From positions 1-39,021 of the forward strand of contig JARRMW010000033.1 in the NCBI GenBank assembly GCA_037385685.1: a stretch of DNA of 39,021 nucleotides, given 5' to 3'. The notes below the pieces were generated by a model, which was not told where the DNA came from, did no database searches, and worked only from the letters and a program-made list of their open reading frames with translations. Source of the DNA: Sva-25 sp037385685 (lineage in GTDB: Bacteria; Pseudomonadota; Gammaproteobacteria; Chromatiales; Chromatiaceae). A program made the translations under genes and the position numbers. Shown in pieces: positions 31,556-39,021 of the stretch (position 1 is its first letter; each line of letters starts with the position of its first letter).

Positions 31556-32279
31556 CTGGATTATTCCGGAGTGGCCTGTTCCGGCATCCGTGCGCGCGCT
31601 CAGCACAACACGAACCGGTGGTGTCAGCGAGGGTTGCTGGAGAAGTCTCAATCTTGGCGATCATGTGCAGGATGATGCTGCAGCCGTATCCGAGAACCGC
31701 CGCATCCTGGTCCGTGAGGCCAGTCTGCCTTCCGAGCCATTCTGGTTGCGACAGGTCCATGGCTGCGTTGTTGCTGATACGACTGGCAATGAAACAGCCT
31801 GCGAGGCCGATGCATCCTGGTCCGACAGGCCTGGACAGGTGTGCGCTGTCATGACGGCCGACTGTCTGCCCGTGCTGTTCGCCAACCGCTCCGGGACCCG
31901 GGTCGCAGCCGCCCATGCGGGCTGGCGCGGGCTCGCTGCCGGCGTGCTCGAACAGGTTGTCGGCCGCTTCGCAGACGAGCCCGGCGAAATCGTTGCGTGG
32001 CTGGGTCCCGCCATAGGACCAGAGGCATTCGAGGTCGGCGACGAGGTACGGGACGCTTTCGTCTCGCTCCATGCCGACGCCGGGAGAGCCTTTACCGCTG
32101 CACGGCCGGGCCACTGGCTGGCCGACATCTACTCGCTGGCACGCACGCATCTCGCGGCCGCCGGTGTCACGCAGATTCATGGTGGTGATTTCTGCACCTT
32201 CAGTGACAGCGAGCGTTTCTTTTCCTACCGCCGCGACGGTGTTACCGGGCGCATGGCGACCCTGATCTGGCTGGAGTAA
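31548..32279 (+). CDS. pgeF: Purine nucleoside phosphorylase / peptidoglycan editing factor PgeF (YfiH)
   Basis: The 243-residue protein belongs to the multicopper-polyphenol-oxidase-like YfiH/LACC1 family. It starts at ATG 31548, overlapping the rluD stop (ATGCCTGA, eight bases). The conserved blocks are RQVHG (about 66-70, first zinc His), MTADCLPVLF (Cys ligand) and AAAHAGWRGL (second zinc His). In E. coli YfiH prevents incorporation of wrong amino acids in peptidoglycan; homologues show purine nucleoside phosphorylase and adenosine deaminase activity. The rluD-pgeF pair is translationally coupled. The frame is open further upstream inside rluD, but those residues do not belong to the family. 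Confidence 0.93.
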   Translation: MPDWIIPEWPVPASVRALSTTRTGGVSEGCWRSLNLGDHVQDDAAAVSENRRILVREASLPSEPFWLRQVHGCVVADTTGNETACEADASWSDRPGQVCAVMTADCLPVLFANRSGTRVAAAHAGWRGLAAGVLEQVVGRFADEPGEIVAWLGPAIGPEAFEVGDEVRDAFVSLHADAGRAFTAARPGHWLADIYSLARTHLAAAGVTQIHGGDFCTFSDSERFFSYRRDGVTGRMATLIWLE

Positions 32280-32282
32280 ACC

Positions 32283-32960
32283 GTGTCCGGCTGGCTCTTT
32301 CCCGTTCTGACTCTCATTATCCTGCTACTGGCCTGGCGCGCCATTGTTGTCGTGCAGCGTTATCACCGTACCGACTATGGCAATCGCTGGCTCAACTGGC
32401 TGGATGGGTTGAACCGGCTCTTCTGTCTGAGATATCACCGTCTTGAGCACGACCCGCTCGAACTGCCCGACAGTGGGCCGGCGCTGGTTGTCGCAAATCA
32501 TCTGTCCGGGCTCGATGCCCTGCTGCTGATCGCGATGTCGAACCGGCCCCTGCGCTTCATGATCGCTCGCGAGCATTACAACTGGCCGGGCTTTACCTGG
32601 CTGTTTCGTGCGATCGGCTGTATCCCGGTTGATCGGGCAGGGCACCCGGAAAAAGCGCTGCGTGATGCCATCGTTGCGCTTGAACGAGGCGAGGTCGTGG
32701 CACTCTTCCCCCATGGCAGGATCCACCTGCCTGACGATCCGCCACGACGGCTCAAGGGAGGTGCTGCCAGGCTTGCAGTTCGGGCAAATTGCAGCCTCTA
32801 TGCCGCGACAATCGAGGGCGTCGTGGGGGCGGGGCACATCCTGCCTGCGCTGGTGATGCGTGGCCATGCGCGCGTGCATGTCCATCCGCCGATCAGCCCG
32901 GCGGGAAAAAGTCATGCGGAGTTGATGCAGCGCATGGAGCAACTTCTCAACACAGCTTGA
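32283..32960 (+). CDS. Lysophospholipid acyltransferase family protein (PlsC-like)
   Basis: A 225-residue membrane enzyme of the 1-acylglycerol-3-phosphate acyltransferase family. An N-terminal helix (FPVLTLIILLLAWRAIVVV) precedes the catalytic NHLSGLD, with His73 and Asp78 of the H-x4-D motif. PVDRAG is the usual block III, and FPHGRIHLP replaces the more common FPEGTR, so the substrate phosphate-binding motif is atypical. The start is a GTG at 32283, with GGAG upstream inside the pgeF end. The tail overlaps the clpB promoter. It sits between pgeF and clpB, a position not held by a gene in E. coli. The acyl acceptor cannot be deduced. Confidence 0.82.
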   Translation: MSGWLFPVLTLIILLLAWRAIVVVQRYHRTDYGNRWLNWLDGLNRLFCLRYHRLEHDPLELPDSGPALVVANHLSGLDALLLIAMSNRPLRFMIAREHYNWPGFTWLFRAIGCIPVDRAGHPEKALRDAIVALERGEVVALFPHGRIHLPDDPPRRLKGGAARLAVRANCSLYAATIEGVVGAGHILPALVMRGHARVHVHPPISPAGKSHAELMQRMEQLLNTA

Positions 32961-32983
32961 AACCCCGTTGAATACCCTTATAT
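32956..32983 (+). promoter_or_regulatory. Sigma-32 type heat-shock promoter of clpB
   Basis: CTTGAA (32956-32961) followed by a 13-base spacer and CCCTTATAT (32975-32983) fits the sigma-32 pattern (CTTGAA, 13-15 bases, CCCCAT-T). It partly overlaps the stop codon of the acyltransferase gene. Start of clpB is about 35 bases farther on, a normal leader for a chaperone gene. Confidence 0.7.
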
Positions 32984-33020
32984 CCGGTGAAGTAATTTTT
33001 TCTGATTCGGGATATTCATC

Positions 33021-35594
<2,574 letters not shown>

Positions 35595-35602
35595 GAGAAC
35601 TG

Positions 35603-35626
35603 CCGGGAAGCGGCAACGCCTCCCGG
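35603..35626. terminator. Hairpin between convergent clpB and tatD-family genes
   Basis: CCGGGA and TCCCGG, then a single A-C mismatch, then GCG and CGC, close on a GCAA (GNRA) loop. It begins nine bases after the clpB stop codon. No T-tract follows in either direction, so it may protect transcript ends rather than terminate by itself. Confidence 0.4.
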
Positions 35627-35638
35627 TCAACCGGAGTG

Positions 35639-36433
35639 CTAGCAGGCGAGATTGAAGACCTCGCGCGCGTTGGCGCTCGTAAAGGCCGCAACCTCTTCGC
35701 GTGATTCTCCCCGAACGTCAGCCAGCGCGGTCAGTACTTCCGGCAGGTACTCGGGGCTGTTGCGCTCCCCCTGGTGCGAAGCCACGGTCAGGTCGGGAGC
35801 ATCGGTTTCGAGTACCAGCGCCGACGCCGGCAATGCTTTCGCGAGGCGGCGCAGTTTGTTTGAGCGCTCGAACGTCAGCATGCCACCGAATCCCAGCTTG
35901 AACCCCATCGCGATATAGGTCTCGGCCTGCTGGATACTGCCGTTGAATGCGTGCACGGTACCGCCCGGCAGCGAGCGCTTTTTCAGCAGCCGGATAATGT
36001 CATCGTGCGCCTTGCGGACATGCAGGATCACCGGCAAGGCGAAGGCTTCGGCAATATCCAGCTGGCGCTCGAGCAGGTCGACCTGCCTTTTCCTGTCGAG
36101 GTCGCGCAGTGCGAAATCAAGGCCGATCTCGCCGACCGCGACCGGCCGGGAAGCCGCGATTGCATCGGGCAGTTTCTCGAGGTCATTCTCGCCATGCTGC
36201 TCGAGATACACAGGATGCAGCCCGAGCGCAGGATGTAACCCCGGGTCCCCCATGCACAATGCCAGGAGCCCGTCCCAGCGGTCTGCTGTGACAGCGGGAA
36301 TGACCAGGTCCGTAACGCCATTCTTTCTTGCGCGCACCAGCACCTCTTCGCGATCGGCGTCGAATTGCTCGATGTCGAGATGGCAATGGGTGTCGATGAT
36401 GCGAAAGCCGGGCAAGCCGGAAGCGCCGTTCAT
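35639..36433 (-). CDS. TatD-family metal-dependent hydrolase (YjjV-like)
   Basis: Metal-dependent nuclease/hydrolase, 264 residues in a TIM-barrel. The first metal site is DTHCHLD (His16, His18); GEIGLDF carries the glutamate, HVRKA and GTVHAFNGS carry further His ligands, and ETDAPDL the terminal aspartate. This is the complete TatD set, and the length is normal. The family includes DNases acting in repair and D-aminoacyl-tRNA-type hydrolases; the precise substrate is not evident. The gene is 83 bases after thyA on the same strand and convergent with clpB. The N-terminal MNGASGLPGF tail before the barrel is slightly long, and an internal start is possible. Confidence 0.88.
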   Translation of the reverse strand: MNGASGLPGFRIIDTHCHLDIEQFDADREEVLVRARKNGVTDLVIPAVTADRWDGLLALCMGDPGLHPALGLHPVYLEQHGENDLEKLPDAIAASRPVAVGEIGLDFALRDLDRKRQVDLLERQLDIAEAFALPVILHVRKAHDDIIRLLKKRSLPGGTVHAFNGSIQQAETYIAMGFKLGFGGMLTFERSNKLRRLAKALPASALVLETDAPDLTVASHQGERNSPEYLPEVLTALADVRGESREEVAAFTSANAREVFNLAC

Positions 36434-36516
36434 GCCGCTATTATAGAGAGCCTCGCCTTCATCCGGGCAAGCGCCGGATTCGCGGAGCGCTGGATTGCGC
36501 CCGGGACTGGATGGCC

Positions 36517-37311
36517 TCAGACGGCAACCGGCGCCTTGATATGCGGGTGATGCTGATAGTCGAGGATCTCGAAGTCGTCGAAGGTGAAGGCGAAGAGATC
36601 CTTCACGTCGGGATTGAGATGCATCGTCGGCAAGGGATAAGGCTCACGCGACAGCTGTTCGTCGGCTTGCTCGAGGTGATTGCTGTAAAGGTGCGCATCG
36701 CCGAAGGTATGCACGAAGTCTCCGGGTTCGAGGTCGCATACCTGCGCCACCATCATGGTCAGCAGCGCATAGGAAGCGATGTTGAAGGGCACGCCGAGGA
36801 AGATGTCGGCGCTGCGCTGATAGAGCTGGCAGGAGAGCTTGCCGTCGTTGACGTAGAACTGGAAGAAGGCGTGGCAGGGGGCGAGTGCCATCCTGTCGAG
36901 ATCGCCGACATTCCAGGCAGAGACGATGATGCGCCGCGAGTCGGGATTATTGCGGATCTGGTCAATGACCTGCGAGATCTGGTCGATGTGGCGTCCGTCG
37001 GCAGCGGGCCATGAGCGCCACTGGTAGCCGTAGACCGGGCCGAGGTCACCCTTCTCGTCGGCCCACTCGTCCCAGATGCTCACACCATTGTCATGCAGGT
37101 AGCCGATGTTGGTCTCACCCTTCAGGAACCACAGGAGTTCGTGGATGATGGAGCGCAGGTGCAGTTTCTTGGTTGTGACCATCGGAAATCCCTGCGACAG
37201 GTCGAAACGCATCTGGTAACCGAAAACCGACAGCGTGCCTGTGCCCGTACGGTCCTCCTTGAAGGTACCGTTCTCTCGCACATGGCGCATGAGTTCAAGA
37301 TACTGTTGCAT
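36517..37311 (-). CDS. thyA: Thymidylate synthase
   Basis: Methylates dUMP to dTMP with 5,10-methylene-tetrahydrofolate. The 264 residues equal the E. coli length; the nucleophile is Cys146 in LAPCHAFFQF. Other family blocks are RTGTGTLSVFGYQMRFDL, KGETNIGYLHDNGVSIWDEWA, QWRSWP and the C-terminal PHIKAPVAV. The start ATG at 37311 (MQQYLELMRH) lies within the last 17 bases of lgt, so the two genes overlap and are probably transcribed together, as in E. coli. The dihydrofolate it produces would be re-reduced by a dihydrofolate or pteridine reductase such as the one at 27718. Confidence 0.97.
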   Translation of the reverse strand: MQQYLELMRHVRENGTFKEDRTGTGTLSVFGYQMRFDLSQGFPMVTTKKLHLRSIIHELLWFLKGETNIGYLHDNGVSIWDEWADEKGDLGPVYGYQWRSWPAADGRHIDQISQVIDQIRNNPDSRRIIVSAWNVGDLDRMALAPCHAFFQFYVNDGKLSCQLYQRSADIFLGVPFNIASYALLTMMVAQVCDLEPGDFVHTFGDAHLYSNHLEQADEQLSREPYPLPTMHLNPDVKDLFAFTFDDFEILDYQHHPHIKAPVAV

Positions 37312-38155
37312 GCCTGTTTCTCCTGTTGGCTGCCAGTACGAGCAGCAGAACGCCTCCCGCCATCATCGGCAGTGTCAGCACCATGCCCAGGGTTAACCAG
37401 CCGCCGGCAAGATACCCGATGTGCGCATCCGGCATGCGCACGAACTCGATCGCAAAACGGAAGATCCCGTAGCCGAGCAGGAAGAGTCCCGACACGGACA
37501 TCGCCGGACGGGGTTTCGCCGAATAGAACCACAGGATCACAAAGAGGACAACGCCTTCCAGTGCGGCTTCGTAGAGTTGGGATGCATGCACCGGAACGGA
37601 CATGAGGCCGTCCGCGGATGTGCCGACGCGCTCGCAAAGGGCCCTGGCATTGGCCGAGAGGCCGCAGCGCACCTGCATCCCGACAGCAAGGTCAGTCGGA
37701 GCGCCCCAGAGTTCGGCGTTGATGAAATTGGCGATGCGCCCGGCGAACAGCCCGAGCGGAACGATGGGCGCGATAAAATCGGCAATATTGAAAAAGGATC
37801 GCCCGTGCTTGCGTGCAAACAGCCACATGGCCAGGATAACGCCGAGCAGGCCGCCGTGGAAGGACATGCCACCCTCCCAGACACGCAATATCCGCAGCGG
37901 GTCGTCGAAGACATGTTGCAGGTCATAGAAAAGGATATAGCCAAGGCGGGCGCCGAGGACGACACCCAGGGCGACATAGAAAAGCAGGTCGTCGAGTTCG
38001 GAGCCTTTCCAGCCGAGTGCGGGATTGCGCCGCACCCGCCAGCGGGCCAGCGCCCAGCCACCGGCAAGGCTGATCAGGTACATGAAGCCGTACCAGTGGA
38101 TCTTCAGAGAGCCGATGCTGAAAAGGACCGGGTCCGGTTCGGGATAGGTGAGCAT
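37295..38155 (-). CDS. lgt: Phosphatidylglycerol-prolipoprotein diacylglyceryl transferase
   Basis: Inner-membrane enzyme that adds diacylglyceryl to the lipobox cysteine of lipoproteins. The 286 residues hold seven hydrophobic segments; key blocks are the catalytic-region MSFHGGLLG (His100) and GRIANFINAELWG, the Lgt signature with its arginine. HASQLYEA is the C-terminal conserved loop. Several lipoproteins of the window (BamD, the SNase, thioredoxin-fold, RND adaptor candidates) would be substrates. It is followed by thyA with a 17-base overlap. Just upstream lies a terminator of the DsrC-like gene, so lgt has its own promoter in the 30-base gap or read-through. Confidence 0.96.
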   Translation of the reverse strand: MLTYPEPDPVLFSIGSLKIHWYGFMYLISLAGGWALARWRVRRNPALGWKGSELDDLLFYVALGVVLGARLGYILFYDLQHVFDDPLRILRVWEGGMSFHGGLLGVILAMWLFARKHGRSFFNIADFIAPIVPLGLFAGRIANFINAELWGAPTDLAVGMQVRCGLSANARALCERVGTSADGLMSVPVHASQLYEAALEGVVLFVILWFYSAKPRPAMSVSGLFLLGYGIFRFAIEFVRMPDAHIGYLAGGWLTLGMVLTLPMMAGGVLLLVLAANRRNRHATVS

Positions 38156-38191
38156 GGAGTCGCAGTCTGGGAAATTTCGGGCTAGTGTAAA

Positions 38192-38219
38192 ACAAAAGCA
38201 GCCCGAAGGCTGCTTTTGT
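38192..38219 (-). terminator. Strong intrinsic terminator with UUCG loop after the DsrC-like gene
   Basis: Twelve perfect base pairs, ACAAAAGCAGCC with GGCTGCTTTTGT, enclose TTCG on the minus strand, the very stable C(UUCG)G loop, and the stem runs into a T-rich tail (TTTTGTTTTAC). It lies 25 bases past the stop codon at 38245 and separates that gene from lgt. Confidence 0.9.
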
Positions 38220-38244
38220 CAGGGGTTCCCGTTGTCGGGAGAGA

Positions 38245-38583
38245 TCAGTAGCCGCCCTTGCGCGTGCTTTGCGGCAGACCGGCGAACTTGCGCCCCTGCT
38301 TCGTGGGAGCAAGCGGGAACAGCACGTAGAGTTCCTTGCTGGTCGGCTTCTTGCCCCAGATCTTGCCCATGTCCTTCATGAGGACACGTTCCATCGGCTC
38401 GTTGCCGCCGTTGTTGATGTGCTCGTCACGCAGGTACTTGATGACATCCCAGTGCTTGTCGGTCAGTTCGACACCGTCTTCTTTCGCCATGGCTTCGGCG
38501 ACAGCTTCCGACCAGTCGTTGAGATCTTCGAGGTAGCCATTTTCAGTGGTAGCAACAGTTTGACCGTTTACTTCGAGTGCCAT
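38245..38583 (-). CDS. DsrC/TusE-superfamily protein lacking both cysteines (RspA-like)
   Basis: A 112-residue DsrC homologue: MALEVNGQTVATTENGYLE corresponds to the DsrC N-terminus, with NDWSEAVAEAMAKEDGVELT, HWDVIKYLRDEH and KELYVLFPLAPTKQGRKFAGL following. It contains no cysteine at all: the inner site of the DsrC arm is Arg (QGRKFAGL instead of QACRFAGL) and the arm ends STRKGGY instead of the Cys-bearing terminus. Such cysteine-free relatives, sometimes called RspA, are proposed to be regulatory and not sulfur carriers. GGAGAC precedes the ATG at 38583. The frame is open upstream but those residues are not in the family. It is a single-gene unit ending at the strong terminator. Confidence 0.88.
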   Translation of the reverse strand: MALEVNGQTVATTENGYLEDLNDWSEAVAEAMAKEDGVELTDKHWDVIKYLRDEHINNGGNEPMERVLMKDMGKIWGKKPTSKELYVLFPLAPTKQGRKFAGLPQSTRKGGY

Positions 38584-38617
38584 GTTTATGTCTCCAGAAA
38601 AAAATAGATTAACCCCT

Positions 38618-38671
38618 GGGGTCGGGCCGGTTTTCGTGCTTGCCGAAAGCAGTTTGTTAAGAGCCCGACCC
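38618..38671 (-). repeat. REP-like long-range hairpin upstream of the RspA-like gene
   Basis: GGGTCGGGC (38619-38627) and GCCCGACCC (38663-38671) form a perfect nine-base-pair stem; an inner stem is possible between TTCG and CGAA. Its left arm with flanks (GGGGTCGGGCCGGTT) matches the minus strand of the element at 22987-23033, so the two are copies. The whole 313-base gap 38584-38896 has no gene, only this repeat and the promoter at 38816. Confidence 0.6.
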
Positions 38672-38815
38672 GGCGACTGGCGGGGAATTTTACGCAAAAT
38701 CGCACTGTTTGTTAAGTTCCGGGGCTTTTGTAAACCCGTCTTTCTTGCAGGTGTTTGAGAACAAGCGGTTTTGCCGGGCCTGGTCCGCGCCTTTGGCAGG
38801 ACTCAATCCGGCGCT

Positions 38816-38844
38816 TTGTCCGGATCTCGCGTTCGCTGTAGAAT
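38816..38844 (+). promoter_or_regulatory. Sigma-70 type promoter for the right-edge lipoprotein gene
   Basis: TTGTCC (38816-38821), a 17-base spacer and TAGAAT (38839-38844) match four and five of six consensus positions. The start codon is 52 bases past the -10. Confidence 0.55.
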
Positions 38845-38896
38845 GCACCGCATTATTGAATCTGCAACAGCTGCAACCTTTCCCTGGAGTTGTCCG

Positions 38897-39021
38897 ATGC
38901 GCACTCGATTTCTCGTCATCATCCTGCTTGCTGCGATCCTGAGCGCCTGTGGAGATGCGGCCGATTTCAGGAAAAAGATTATCAACAGTGACAATGGCGA
39001 ACCGCTGATCCTGTTTGCTTC
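38897..39021 (+). CDS. Predicted lipoprotein, N-terminal part only (runs off the window)
   Basis: About 41 residues are visible. The ATG at 38897, with TGGAG upstream, opens a lipoprotein signal (MRTRFLVIILLAAILSAC) with a LSAC lipobox, then GDAADFRKKIINSDNGEPL. No family can be named from this much. It is expressed on the plus strand, opposite to the RspA-like gene, from the promoter at 38816. The remainder lies beyond the window. Confidence 0.7.
   Translation, partial: MRTRFLVIILLAAILSACGDAADFRKKIINSDNGEPLILFA

Noticed and set aside
30716..31651. A 311-residue minus-strand frame opposite rluD
   Set aside because: rluD on the plus strand has all catalytic motifs; the opposite frame has none.

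Overview
The window reads as chromosomal DNA of a gammaproteobacterium with moderately high GC. The strongest phylogenetic cue is the block bamD | rluD - pgeF - plsC-like - clpB, a variant of the bamD-rluD-yfiH-clpB neighbourhood of Enterobacteria and relatives. Supporting cues are thyA-lgt, sucAB, a class Ia nrdAB pair and a CCC-anticodon tRNA-Gly close to E. coli glyU. Two DsrC/TusE-superfamily proteins point to a lineage with, or descended from, sulfur metabolism (for example Chromatiales-like), but no dsr or sox operon is in view, so this is only a hint.

Layout. 0-4.7 kb: a truncated SNase-fold lipoprotein and the sucA-sucB pair (minus strand) without lpd. 5.2-9.6 kb: a DMT-family permease, a FIST sensor-domain protein and a stand-alone FtsH-type protease. 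9.6-11.7 kb: a tight minus-strand cluster of a broken beta-carbonic anhydrase, a Cds1-like cysteine desulfhydrase and a gamma-glutamylcyclotransferase. 12.0-17.8 kb: tRNA-Gly(CCC), hemG, an RND efflux pump with its adaptor, and an orphan ParA/MinD-like ATPase. 17.8-21.5 kb: an accessory, partly AT-richer stretch with a DsrC-like protein that keeps only the inner cysteine, a bacteriohemerythrin, an NTF2-like protein and two cysteine-cluster (YkgJ-type) proteins; related REP-like sequences flank the first three. 21.5-26.2 kb: nrdA-nrdB with a promoter carrying paired NrdR boxes and two DnaA boxes. 26.5-28.5 kb: an operon of pteridine reductase, an unknown protein, a thioredoxin-fold lipoprotein and hemJ. 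28.5-35.6 kb: MidA-like methyltransferase, bamD, rluD, pgeF, acyltransferase, clpB with a sigma-32-type promoter. 35.6-39.0 kb: TatD nuclease, thyA, lgt, a cysteine-free DsrC homologue and a truncated lipoprotein.

How the parts fit. Deoxynucleotide supply (nrdAB, thyA, pteridine reductase), haem synthesis (both hemG and hemJ), protein quality control (ftsH, clpB), envelope biogenesis (bamD, lgt, acyltransferase) and the TCA cycle (sucAB) are housekeeping. The sulfur/thiol theme recurs in the desulfhydrase-cyclotransferase cluster and in the two DsrC relatives.

The most notable oddities are two internal deletions with frameshift, in nrdA and in the carbonic anhydrase gene, both joining at the same five bases (GCCTG on the coding strand). 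Because nrdA is normally essential, sequence or assembly error must be excluded first. I found no CRISPR array, complete insertion sequence, prophage or rRNA gene, and no convincing wholly new multi-gene system; the 17.8-21.5 kb stretch is the best place to look for one.
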